Part shown: piece after piece, positions 53,524-61,392 of the stretch | How positions within the stretch are numbered: position 1 is the first letter of the stretch | Layout: each line of letters opens with the position of its first letter | DNA from: Microbacterium sp. MYb45 | GTDB taxonomy: Bacteria; Actinomycetota; Actinomycetes; Actinomycetales; Microbacteriaceae | NCBI RefSeq assembly: GCF_002979655.1 | Contig: NZ_PCPG01000001.1 | Span: forward strand, 310,001-374,000 | Reading direction: 5' to 3' | DNA: 64,000 nt | The notes under the pieces: generated by a model | Databases searched by the model: none | What the model saw: the letters and a program-made list of their open reading frames with translations, nothing else | Told to the model about the DNA's origin: nothing | Program-made: the position numbers and the translations under genes

Positions 53524-53871
53524 ATGCCCTTGAGAAGATTCGGTCGCCCGGGACTGATCGGACTGGCCGCCAGGACCGCGGTGGTAGCGGGAACGGCGTC
53601 GGCGGTCGGCGGTGCGATGTCGCGGCATCAGCAGGAGCGTGCGCAGGGGCAGTACGAGCAGCAGCAGTACGAAGCCGCTCAGCAGCAGGCGCAGGTCGAC
53701 GCCGCCGCGCAGAACGCGGCAGCCCAGTATGCGGCTCCGCCGGTACAGGCGGGTGCGCCGGCCGGGACGGATGATCTGATCGCGAAGCTGCAGCAGCTGG
53801 CGTCGCTGAAGGACGCCGGCGTGCTGTCCGAGACGGAGTTCGCTGCGGCAAAGCAGAAGCTCCTGAGTTGA
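53524..53871 (+). CDS. SHOCT-domain protein with Gln/Ala-rich linker
   Basis: 115 residues. A short N-terminal hydrophobic helix (LIGLAARTAVVAGTASAVGGAM) is followed by a Gln/Tyr/Ala-rich region, then GTDDLIAKLQQLASLKDAGVLSETEFAAAKQKLL, a textbook SHOCT motif. The ATG at 53524 is used because AGGAAGG sits nine bases upstream; a GTG at 53515 is too close to that site. It probably oligomerises or tethers partners at the membrane. It is in an operon with DUF6325 copy B. Confidence 0.8.
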   Translation: MPLRRFGRPGLIGLAARTAVVAGTASAVGGAMSRHQQERAQGQYEQQQYEAAQQQAQVDAAAQNAAAQYAAPPVQAGAPAGTDDLIAKLQQLASLKDAGVLSETEFAAAKQKLLS

Positions 53872-53928
53872 GAGGTCTGGCCGTCGTCGGCACACGCGAG
53901 CGACGCGACCGCACGAGGAGGAGAGCGA

Positions 53929-55314
53929 ATGAGTGAACTGGATGATCTGCGAGCCCGGGTGCTCCTCCTCGAACAGGAGAACCAGACACTCAAGAGCGAG
54001 ACTCGAGAGAAGCCTCGTCGCCGACCGGTGGGCAGGAGCATCGTCGCCGGAATCGTGCTCGCCGTGGCGGTGCTGCTCGCGCCGATCGCGGCGATGGGAA
54101 CGTGGGCGCGCCTGCAGCTGGTCGACGCCGATCGGTTCGTGGCGACGTTCGCGCCCCTGGCCGAGGATCCGGACGTGCAGGACTTCGTCGCCGCTCAGGC
54201 CAGCGCCGCCATCCAGGAGCAGGTCGACCTCACGGCTGTGGTCGGCGAGGTGTTCGACGGACTACGCGAGCTCGATCTGCCGCCGCGCGCGGCATCGGCG
54301 CTGACCCTCCTGGAGGCGCCGGCGGCGAGCGGACTGACATCCCTCGTCGACGGGGTGATCCACGACGTCGTCGCCTCGGACCAGTTCGCCGATATCTGGG
54401 CGCAGTCGCTGCGCTTCACCCACGAGCGCGCTGTCGCGATCATGCAGAACAGCCCGGACACCGCGCTGCAGCTGGCGGACGACGGGGTGCTCTCGATCGA
54501 CCTCGGCCTCGTCGTCGAGCGGGTCAAGTCGGTGCTGGCCGAGCGCGGTGTCGGCTTCGCCGATCTGATCCCGGAGATCGACCGATCGATCCCGATCGCC
54601 CAGGCGGACGCTCTGGTGCTCGTGCGGACCGTCTACCAGATCGCCGTCGCCGCAGGGTTCTGGCTGCCCTGGGTCGTGCTCGGCCTCGTGGTCGCCGGCA
54701 TCCTGATCGCCCGGAACCGCCCGCGCGCGCTCTTCTGGACCAGTGCCGCGTTCGCGGTCGCCTTCCTCCTGCTCTCCGCAGGCATGGGCATCGGGCGGAC
54801 GTTCTTCATCGGGGCCGTGAGCCCGTCGATCATGACGTCGGCCGCCGCACAAGCCCTGTTCGACGAGGTCACCTCGCTGCTCAGCTCGACGATCGTCGCG
54901 CTGGCGATGGTCGGCGTGCTCATCGCGGTGTGGGCGTGGCTCGCCGGTTCGAGCCGCAGCGCCGGGGCCACTCGTGGTGTCCTCGAGAGCGGCTTCTCCG
55001 CGGTGCGCGGGACCTGGGAGCGACGGGGACTGTCCACCGGACGATTCGGTCTCGCGGTGGATAGGTTCCACGGACCCATCGTCATCGTCGGCATGGCTCT
55101 CGCACTGCTCATCCTGATCGTGACGCGACCCGTCTCGTTCGGGACGGTGGTCGGCGTGACGATCGGACTGATCGTCTTCATGATCCTGATCGAGCTGCTG
55201 CGGCGCCCGACCGCGGAGGCGGATCCCCTGGATGCCCCGGGGACGCCCGAGACGGATGGCATGGGGATCGAGACCGCCGACCCGGAATCTCCGGTGGTCA
55301 CCGCCGCTTCGTGA
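53929..55314 (+). CDS. Large membrane protein with N-terminal coiled coil, function unknown
   Basis: 461 residues. Residues 1-27 form a leucine-zipper-like coil (LDDLRARVLLLEQENQTLKSE). A span at about 37-58 is followed by an extracytoplasmic domain of about 180 residues (VDADRFVATFAPLAEDPDVQDFVAAQASAAIQEQVD). Four more spans follow in the C-terminal half (from about 240), and then an acidic tail. The extracytoplasmic segment resembles a family of actinobacterial integral membrane proteins with this organisation, without known function. AGGAGGAGAGCGA precedes the ATG. It follows the SHOCT gene by 57 bp and probably belongs to the same transcript. Confidence 0.75.
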   Translation: MSELDDLRARVLLLEQENQTLKSETREKPRRRPVGRSIVAGIVLAVAVLLAPIAAMGTWARLQLVDADRFVATFAPLAEDPDVQDFVAAQASAAIQEQVDLTAVVGEVFDGLRELDLPPRAASALTLLEAPAASGLTSLVDGVIHDVVASDQFADIWAQSLRFTHERAVAIMQNSPDTALQLADDGVLSIDLGLVVERVKSVLAERGVGFADLIPEIDRSIPIAQADALVLVRTVYQIAVAAGFWLPWVVLGLVVAGILIARNRPRALFWTSAAFAVAFLLLSAGMGIGRTFFIGAVSPSIMTSAAAQALFDEVTSLLSSTIVALAMVGVLIAVWAWLAGSSRSAGATRGVLESGFSAVRGTWERRGLSTGRFGLAVDRFHGPIVIVGMALALLILIVTRPVSFGTVVGVTIGLIVFMILIELLRRPTAEADPLDAPGTPETDGMGIETADPESPVVTAAS

Positions 55315-55326
55315 GCCGCCACGCAG

Positions 55327-55363
55327 GAGGATGCCCGGAGAGCCGCGCTCCCCGGGCATCCTC
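55327..55363. terminator. Bidirectional hairpin terminator
   Basis: GAGGATGCCCGG (55327-55338) pairs perfectly with 55352-55363, and the flanking ACGCA/TGCGT can extend the stem after one unpaired base. It lies between the convergent membrane-protein and HAD genes. Confidence 0.75.
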
Positions 55364-55372
55364 TTGCGTCGT

Positions 55373-56326
55373 TCAGGCGCCGTCGACCTCGGAAGCGGCC
55401 TGGGGGAACACGGTCGCCCAGTCGTCCTTGACGCTCACGACGGTGTACCCGGCGTCATCGGCGGCAGCGAGCGCCTTCTCCGCGCCCGCGTCGTAGGGTG
55501 CGTCGCCGCGGTCGGGGTCGTCGTGGTGGATCAGGATCGCGAATCCGGGGCGGGGTCCCTTGCGGGCGAAGTCGAGCATGGCCGTGTCGCCGTTCGAGTT
55601 GCCGCCGGCGAACAGCGGCCGTCGGCCGATGCGGCTCCAGATGCGCACCGGCTTCTCGGGTCCGTCGTCGAAGAATGCGAGGGATGACGAGTACTTCACG
55701 GTCGCGTCGGCGTCGTCCCAGGTGAGACCGAAGGCCGAGCCCACGACGCGCTCCGGCGGGATGCCGTAGTTGGCCTGCGTCATCGGTCGCATGAAGTCGC
55801 GCTCGCCGCCCGACACGATGTAGCAGGTGAAGCCGTGGCTCTCCAGGTACCGAAGCAACTCGACCATCGGCTGGTAGACGGCGTCGGCGTACGGCCGCTT
55901 CAGGGCCGGATGCTGCGCCGTGCGATAGAACTCCCCGACAGAGAGCGCGTAGTCCTCCACGCTCATTCCATCGGTGAGGCCGACGAGCGCCTGGATGATG
56001 GTCTTCAGGTCGGAGTCGTCACCGCTGTAGTGCTTGTCGATCGCCGTGCTCAGCCAGCCGAAGTCGCCGCTCACCGCGGCGAGGTACGGTTGCCGCTCCG
56101 CGAGCTCCGGCGCACGTTCCGCAGCCGCGCGCCATTGCTCGACCACGTAGTGCAGTTGCGTGGGCATCGGCTTCTCGGACCACAGTGTGCCGTCGTTGTC
56201 GAACACGGCGATGCGCTCCTCGACCGGCACCGCATCCGGGCCCTCCGCGACGGAGGCGACGAAGGCCTCGATGTCTCTGCGCGTGCGGGTGTCGCGCCAA
56301 GAGGGGAGAGAGCTGTGATCGGTCAT
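55373..56326 (-). CDS. HAD-superfamily hydrolase (phosphoserine-phosphatase-like)
   Basis: 317 residues. HAD motif I is IAVFDNDGTLW (nucleophile Asp43, acid Asp45), motif II CYIVSGGERDF, and motif IV GGNSNGDTAML. A helical cap lies between motifs I and II. The family is commonly annotated as haloacid dehalogenase or nonspecific acid phosphatase. Unusually, motif I reads DND rather than DxD with a hydrophobic middle residue. The ATG at 56326 has GCGAGGA upstream. It is divergent from the small proteins at 56604 onward. Confidence 0.83.
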   Translation of the reverse strand: MTDHSSLPSWRDTRTRRDIEAFVASVAEGPDAVPVEERIAVFDNDGTLWSEKPMPTQLHYVVEQWRAAAERAPELAERQPYLAAVSGDFGWLSTAIDKHYSGDDSDLKTIIQALVGLTDGMSVEDYALSVGEFYRTAQHPALKRPYADAVYQPMVELLRYLESHGFTCYIVSGGERDFMRPMTQANYGIPPERVVGSAFGLTWDDADATVKYSSSLAFFDDGPEKPVRIWSRIGRRPLFAGGNSNGDTAMLDFARKGPRPGFAILIHHDDPDRGDAPYDAGAEKALAAADDAGYTVVSVKDDWATVFPQAASEVDGA

Positions 56327-56603
56327 GTCGGGTCCTCGCGTCTCGATGAGTGGGCGGCAATCGCCTCCAGGGTCGCACCCGCGGTGTCGTCGCACAGTCA
56401 TCGGTCACCCGGTGGGGGCGATGCCGTCGACCGTAGGGCCGCGATGTGTACGTCCAGCCGGGTCACCGTCGGTCGAGGATCCGTACTGAATCACCGCGAG
56501 GCCGAAATCGCAAGGGGGTCATGTGCGGGGATGGCTCCACCTAGTGTGAAAGCGCCGCCACGGACCCGGCGGCGAAGCATCCGGACGAGTCGAGGGAGTG
56601 ACC

Positions 56604-56948
56604 ATGAAGACACTCATCACCCAGGTCGGAAGCTATCTGACCGGCGACGCGACGGCCGATGCGGTGGTGCAGTACTGGCTGGCGTTGACGGAGGAGCGAC
56701 GTACCGACGTCGTCGACATCCCCATCGTCGGGTCGGGCGGCGAGCGTTCGTACGTCCGTCTTGCGCTCGGAACGACGCTTCCCATCGCCGTGGTCGACGC
56801 CGGCCTGGCACCGGAGCTCGATGACGACGAAGGCGCAGCGAAACGACTGCTCGCGCGCGCACACGCGCTCACGCCGAAGGCCGGACCGGCGTTCGAGCCG
56901 GGCGACGAGCCGGAGTCGCCGGACGGGTACGACTCCGCCCTGATGTGA
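56604..56948 (+). CDS. Small acidic protein of unknown function
   Basis: 114 residues: MKTLITQVGSYLTGDATADAVVQYWLALTEERRTDVVDIPI, then VRLALGTTLPIAVVDAG. It is acidic overall and soluble, with no family I recognise. GAGGGAG lies upstream of the ATG. Upstream, AATCACCGCGAGG (56489-56501) resembles the motif before sulP and the second LAL, and CTAGTG lies nearer the gene. It is the first of three small genes in a row. Confidence 0.65.
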   Translation: MKTLITQVGSYLTGDATADAVVQYWLALTEERRTDVVDIPIVGSGGERSYVRLALGTTLPIAVVDAGLAPELDDDEGAAKRLLARAHALTPKAGPAFEPGDEPESPDGYDSALM

Positions 56949-57089
56949 CGAGGTGGGTGACGCGCGGGCGGTTCGGAAGATAGCCGCTTCGTCCGGTGCG
57001 CTCAACCCCCTGCTCCTCATCGTCCGGTCGGGTGAGACTGATCGTGGTCGCCGATTCGGCGACGAAGACGCCGAGACGAAGGAGGAGAG

Positions 57090-57422
57090 ATGGAATCGAC
57101 ACCGGATGGCGTTTCGGAAGTCGGAGCGGATGCCGTGCAGCCGCTGCGCGATGCGGATGCCACAGCCGTCGGGGACGGCCGTGACCCGGCTCAGGCCGAG
57201 TGGGAGCAGACGACGGCGCTCGATGGAGGGGCGACCGACGATGTGCTCGACCCGGCGACCGCCACGGGCGCCGACCCGGATGAGCTCGCTGCTCCAGACG
57301 ACGAGGTACCCGCGGATGACCTTCCCCGATCCGCGTTGCAGCCGGAGAGCCAGGGGGACGACCCCCTCCTTGCCGAAATCGGTGAGGACGGCGAGGGCGA
57401 CCTCGGGACCGGAGACATCTGA
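57090..57422 (+). CDS. Small, very acidic, low-complexity protein
   Basis: 110 residues dominated by Asp, Glu, Ala and Gly, with few hydrophobic residues and no lysine; probably disordered. A strong AAGGAGGAGAG ribosome site precedes the ATG, which supports real translation. Its stop overlaps the next start (TGATG). Similar acidic, hypothetical proteins are common beside DUF2188 genes in actinobacteria. No function can be assigned. Confidence 0.65.
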   Translation: MESTPDGVSEVGADAVQPLRDADATAVGDGRDPAQAEWEQTTALDGGATDDVLDPATATGADPDELAAPDDEVPADDLPRSALQPESQGDDPLLAEIGEDGEGDLGTGDI

Positions 57423-57721
57423 TGAACGCGCTGCGGATAGTCACGAGGTCGAAGAACGGCCAGTGGGTGAATGAGGTCGAGAGCGCTCCGGAACTCTCGC
57501 GCAGCTACAGCAGCCGCGACGAGGCGATCGAGGAGGGTGAGGCGCTCGCCGCGGAGCGCGGCGCGAAGCACGTGGTCGAAGACAGCGAGCCGACGGGAAC
57601 GATCACCGACGGCGGTGCGCCGGAGGATGATGTGGCTGTCGTGGGGGAGAAGCCTTCCACCGGGGCGGGGACGGACACGACGGACGAGAACGGGTTCCCG
57701 CTGGAGAACCCGTCCGGCTGA
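57422..57721 (+). CDS. DUF2188-domain protein
   Basis: 99 residues. The domain occupies about 3-50: RIVTRSKNGQWVNEVESAPELSRSYSSRDEAIEEGEALAAERGAKHVVED, a compact beta-beta-alpha unit with the W-x-V and DEA/E motifs of DUF2188. The remaining tail is acidic and low complexity. It is translationally coupled to the upstream acidic gene by a one-base overlap. Function unknown; DUF2188 proteins are often stress-induced. Confidence 0.82.
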   Translation: MNALRIVTRSKNGQWVNEVESAPELSRSYSSRDEAIEEGEALAAERGAKHVVEDSEPTGTITDGGAPEDDVAVVGEKPSTGAGTDTTDENGFPLENPSG

Positions 57722-57760
57722 TCCGCGTGAGGGAGTGCGTCAGCCGTCGGCGTCGCCACG

Positions 57761-57811
57761 TGCACAACGACGAAACCCCGCCTGGATCAGGCGGGGTTTC
57801 GTCGTTGTGCA
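57761..57811. terminator. Very strong bidirectional terminator hairpin (22-bp stem)
   Basis: Bases 57761-57782 pair perfectly with 57790-57811 around the loop TGGATCA. The upper part, CGAAACCCCGCC/GGCGGGGTTTCG, is a typical terminator stem. It lies between the DUF2188 gene and tRNA-Arg, which face each other. Confidence 0.85.
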
Positions 57812-57822
57812 GTTGGTCTGTG

Positions 57823-57895
57823 TGCCCCCGACAGGAGTCGAACCTGCGACCTACGGTACCGGAAACCGGCGCTCTATCCACTGAGCTACGGAGGC
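57823..57895 (-). tRNA. tRNA-Arg (anticodon CCG)
   Basis: 73 nt. The acceptor stem GCCTCCG/CGGGGGC has one G-U pair and discriminator A. D arm GCTC-AGTGGATA-GAGC. The anticodon loop TTCCGGT has CCG at 34-36 and U33. Variable loop AGGTC; T arm GCAGG-TTCGACT-CCTGT. The first anticodon-stem pair (27-43) would be C-U, a mismatch; the other four pairs are good. The encoded CCA end is not present. It lies 925 bp from argS on the other strand. Confidence 0.93.
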
Positions 57896-57911
57896 GTACC
57901 GATCGACAATA

Positions 57912-58727
57912 TCACTCGTCGGGGGTCGTCTCCGACCCACCCGCTTCGGTGACCGGCGCGGCGCGCAGCTCTTCGAGTGCTGCGGCGAGCTTCTCTGCCA
58001 GATACCGGTGGCCGTCGGTGGACGGATGCTTGCGCCCCACCTCGACGTCGATCACATCGAGGTAGTTCTGCTCGGTGATCCAGTTCCGGGCGATGGGGGA
58101 GAGGTACCACCAGCCGCGGGCCCCGGCGAGTTCGCCGAGATCCGTGTCGATGCGCGCGGTCGCAGCCCCGACCGGCAGCTCGTGCGGTGCCGGTCCCAGC
58201 ACGACGATGACCGCGTCCGGATGCGTGGCGGCCAGGGCGTCCCACGCCGAGGTCACGGCCTCACGGTAACCCTCGACGCCCTGTGCCCGGTCGTTGATCG
58301 AGCCCTGGATGATCACGAGGTCGGGTGCGAGCGAGGGGTCGAGTGCCGCGATGCGCTCTCCGAAGGTCGGGCCGTCGAGGCCGGGCTTGAGGTAACCGCT
58401 GCCCCGGACGCCGTCCACGATCGTCTCGCCGCCGATCAGATCGGCCAAGAGGTACGCGTAGCCGAGCGTCGGGACGGTCGCCGCCGAGCCGTAGGTCCAG
58501 CTGTCTCCGAACACCAGAACGGTCGGGTGGTCCGGCAATGTGAGGGGAGCCGGCGCGATGGCTTCGGAGGCCGTGCCGGCGGCCGCGGCCGGGGCTCCCA
58601 CGGGGGCGGCGGAGGGCGGTGGCGTCCATGGCCGCCACATGCCGACGACGCCTGCCGCGACGGCGAGGAGGAGGGCGATGGCGACCCCTGCGGTGCGCAG
58701 TCGACGACGGGTGGCGGGGGCCTTCAT
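57912..58727 (-). CDS. Secreted or membrane-anchored SGNH/GDSL hydrolase
   Basis: 271 residues. A single N-terminal membrane anchor lies at about 14-32 (GVAIALLLAVAAGVVGMW), followed by a Pro/Ala-rich linker. SGNH block I is VLVFGDSWTYG (catalytic Ser), block III is IIQGSINDRAQG, and block V is HPSTDGHRYLAEKL (Asp-x-x-His). Likely an esterase acting outside the membrane on lipids or polysaccharide acetyl groups. The ATG at 58727 is supported by TACTCT (58734-58739, minus strand) ending six bases upstream. Confidence 0.84.
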   Translation of the reverse strand: MKAPATRRRLRTAGVAIALLLAVAAGVVGMWRPWTPPPSAAPVGAPAAAAGTASEAIAPAPLTLPDHPTVLVFGDSWTYGSAATVPTLGYAYLLADLIGGETIVDGVRGSGYLKPGLDGPTFGERIAALDPSLAPDLVIIQGSINDRAQGVEGYREAVTSAWDALAATHPDAVIVVLGPAPHELPVGAATARIDTDLGELAGARGWWYLSPIARNWITEQNYLDVIDVEVGRKHPSTDGHRYLAEKLAAALEELRAAPVTEAGGSETTPDE

Positions 58728-58819
58728 GGGATGAGAGTAGATCACTGCGCGCCGATTGCGAATTCCGCGCGCCCCGCGCCGTCGGACGGCCGGTCGCCGA
58801 CCCGTAAACTGAGGGGGCT

Positions 58820-60484
58820 ATGAACCCCGAATCCCTCGCCGCCGCTGTCCTCGCCGTCCTCGCTCCTATCGCCGAGGAACGACGTCCCGGCGAGCCGCTC
58901 GGGGTCTCCGTGAAGGACATCGTGCTGGAGCGTCCGCGCAACCGCGACCACGGCGACTGGGCATCGAACATCGCCATGCGGCTCGCGAAGCCTTTCGGCA
59001 CGAACCCGCGCGAGCTCGCGCAGCAGATCGCCGACGGTCTCGCCGCTGTCGACGGCATCGCGAGCGCGGAGGTCGCCGGCCCCGGGTTCATCAACATCCG
59101 TCTCGATGCCGCCGCCGCGGGTGCGCTGGCCAAGGTCATCGTCGACGCCGGCACGGCCTACGGTACGAACATGTCGCAGGAGGGCGTCAGTGTGAACGTC
59201 GAGTTCGTCTCCGCGAACCCGACCGGGCCTCTCCACATCGCGCACACCCGTTGGGCGGCGCTCGGCGACTCGATCGTTCGTCTGCTGCTCGCAAGCGGCG
59301 CGCGTGCGGTGCGCGAGTACTACATCAACGACGCGGGAGCGCAGATGGACCGCTTCGCCGTCTCCATCCTCGCGGCCGCCAAGGGAGAGCCGACGCCCGA
59401 GGGGGGCTATCCCGGTGCGTACATCGTAACACTCGCCGGCCGGGTGCTCGAGGCACGTCCCGACTTGCTGCAGCTTCCCGAGAGCGAGCAGTCGTCGGTC
59501 GCGCTCGAGCTCGCCTACGAGTTCCAGCTCGCCGAGATCAAGAGCTCGCTCGATCGATTCAACGTGCCGTTCGATGTCTGGTTCTCCGAGCGCACGCTGC
59601 ACGCGAAGGATGCATCGGGCACGAGCCTGATCGATCAGGCCGTCGACCGCCTGCGCGAGCAGGGACACGTCTTCGATGAGGATGGCGCCGTCTGGGTGCG
59701 CACGACCGACTTCGGCGATGACAAGGACCGCGTGATCCGTCGCTCGAACGGCGAGTACACCTACTTCGCCGCTGACGCCGCGTACTACCTGAACAAGGGC
59801 GACCGCGGCTTCCAGAACAAGATCTACCTTCTCGGCGCCGACCACCACGGCTACGTGCACCGTCTGAAGGCGGTCGCGGGAGCAGCGGGTGAAGACCCGG
59901 AGAAGAACGTCCAGGTACTGATCGGGCAGATGGTCTCGATCAACGGCGCCCGCCTCAGCAAGCGCGCGGGCAACATCATCGAGATGGACGACCTGCTCGA
60001 CTGGCTGGGCACCGACGCGCTGCGGTACTCGCTGGAGCGCTCGCCCGCGGACTCGCCGCTGGATCTGGACCCCGAGCTGCTGCAGAAGCGCACGAACGAC
60101 AATCCGGTCTTCTACGTGCAGTACGCCCACGCCCGCACGCACAACGTCGCGCGGAATGCGGCCGACTCGGGCGTGGATCGCTCGGAGTTCGCGCCGGAGA
60201 CGCTGACGCACGAATCCGAGGCCGCTCTGCTGGGAGCGCTGCAGGAGTTCCCGCGCATCGTCGCATTCGCCGCCGAGGTCCGTGAGCCGCACCGCGTCGC
60301 CCGCTACCTCGAGGAGCTCGCAGGGCTCTACCACCGCTGGTACGACAACTGCCGTGTGATCCCGCAGGGTGACGATCCGGTCGAGACCGTGCACCGCACG
60401 CGTCTGTGGCTGAACGACGCCGCCGGACAGGTGTTCCGCAACGGTCTCGATCTCCTCGGAGTGAGCGCCCCCGAGCGCATGTGA
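58820..60484 (+). CDS. argS: Arginyl-tRNA synthetase
   Basis: 554 residues. Class I synthetase with the ArgRS N-terminal additional domain (about 1-90), the HIGH-type motif NPTGPLHIAHTRWAALGD, and YINDAGAQMDRF. The KMSKS-equivalent is RLSKRAGN with VSINGARLSKRAG. The C-terminal DALR anticodon-binding domain follows (about 435-554, ending LLGVSAPERM). TAAACT and GAGGGGG precede the ATG. It lies near tRNA-Arg(CCG), a linkage also seen elsewhere in actinobacteria. Confidence 0.97.
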   Translation: MNPESLAAAVLAVLAPIAEERRPGEPLGVSVKDIVLERPRNRDHGDWASNIAMRLAKPFGTNPRELAQQIADGLAAVDGIASAEVAGPGFINIRLDAAAAGALAKVIVDAGTAYGTNMSQEGVSVNVEFVSANPTGPLHIAHTRWAALGDSIVRLLLASGARAVREYYINDAGAQMDRFAVSILAAAKGEPTPEGGYPGAYIVTLAGRVLEARPDLLQLPESEQSSVALELAYEFQLAEIKSSLDRFNVPFDVWFSERTLHAKDASGTSLIDQAVDRLREQGHVFDEDGAVWVRTTDFGDDKDRVIRRSNGEYTYFAADAAYYLNKGDRGFQNKIYLLGADHHGYVHRLKAVAGAAGEDPEKNVQVLIGQMVSINGARLSKRAGNIIEMDDLLDWLGTDALRYSLERSPADSPLDLDPELLQKRTNDNPVFYVQYAHARTHNVARNAADSGVDRSEFAPETLTHESEAALLGALQEFPRIVAFAAEVREPHRVARYLEELAGLYHRWYDNCRVIPQGDDPVETVHRTRLWLNDAAGQVFRNGLDLLGVSAPERM

Positions 60485-60524
60485 TGCGCGCGTCCGTCCG
60501 GTCGGGTACGGCAGGATGGCAGGC

Positions 60525-61373
60525 ATGAGCGACGACAACCACACCCTGCCGTATCCGGACGCCTCGGCCGAGCATCCGACGCTCGTGATCCCGAGGGACG
60601 GCGCCGATCAGCAGGCCGATGCCGCTCCGCGCACACGCCGCCGCTGGCCGTGGGTGCTGCTGATCGTGGTGGTCGTGTTGGCGCTGCTCGTGGTCGCCGC
60701 CGAGTTCATCGCGCGCGCGGTGCTCCCGGGGATCGTGCGGTCGATCGTCATCGAGCAGCTGGATCTCCCCGCCGATCAGCAGCTCGACGTGGAGACGCAG
60801 GGCCTGTTGCTCCCGCAGCTCATCGGCGGTTCCCTCGACACCCTGCACCTGTCGACGGACTCGGTGACGCTGGAGGGCGTCACTGGCGCGGCCGAGGTCA
60901 CCGCGACCGTAGTCCCGCTGCGCGGCGGCGACCTCGGCGGAGCCGCGGGAACGATCCGCATCGATCAGGCGGAGTTCACCTCCCTGCTCGCCGGCACCGA
61001 GCTGCCCGTCGAGTCGGTCGAGTTCGCGGCGCCGAACGCGACGGTGAGCGGCTCGATCAGCGTTTTCGGGGCCGCTGTGCCGCTCTCTCTGACCCTCACG
61101 CCCGGTGCCGTGGAGGGCGACCTGGAGCTCACGCCGGTCGCTGCGAGCATCGGTGGACTCGACATCGACCTCGACCAGGTCGGCTCGACGCTGGGGTCGC
61201 TCGGCGAGGGCCTGACACAACCGCAGCGGGTGTGCATCGCCGATCAGCTGCCGGCCGGACTCACCCTCACCGGGTTGGAGATCGTCGACGGTGCAGCAGT
61301 GATCGACATCGACGTCGACGGCGCGATCGTCACCGACACGTCGCTGCAGGAGAAGGGTGTCTGTCCGAGCTGA
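60525..61373 (+). CDS. DUF2993-domain secreted or membrane-anchored protein
   Basis: 282 residues. A cytosolic disordered N terminus is followed by a membrane anchor at about 42-66 (WPWVLLIVVVVLALLVVAAEFIARAVLPGIV). The DUF2993 (LmeA-like) lipid-binding-fold domain follows, with repeated beta hairpins such as LDTLHLSTDSVTLEGVTGAAEVTATVVPL. Mycobacterial LmeA supports lipomannan elongation; this paralogue's role is unknown. The start is the ATG at 60525, with CAGGAT (60512-60517) seven bases upstream and a second, less favoured ATG at 60516. It follows argS by 40 bp. Confidence 0.82.
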   Translation: MSDDNHTLPYPDASAEHPTLVIPRDGADQQADAAPRTRRRWPWVLLIVVVVLALLVVAAEFIARAVLPGIVRSIVIEQLDLPADQQLDVETQGLLLPQLIGGSLDTLHLSTDSVTLEGVTGAAEVTATVVPLRGGDLGGAAGTIRIDQAEFTSLLAGTELPVESVEFAAPNATVSGSISVFGAAVPLSLTLTPGAVEGDLELTPVAASIGGLDIDLDQVGSTLGSLGEGLTQPQRVCIADQLPAGLTLTGLEIVDGAAVIDIDVDGAIVTDTSLQEKGVCPS

Positions 61374-61392
61374 ACCGCTCGGAGCAGCACGG

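Noticed and set aside
56327..56603. A small gene or RNA in the 277-bp gap between the HAD and acidic-protein genes
   Set aside because: No open frame with a start signal and no convincing stem-loop. Only promoter-like motifs are visible.
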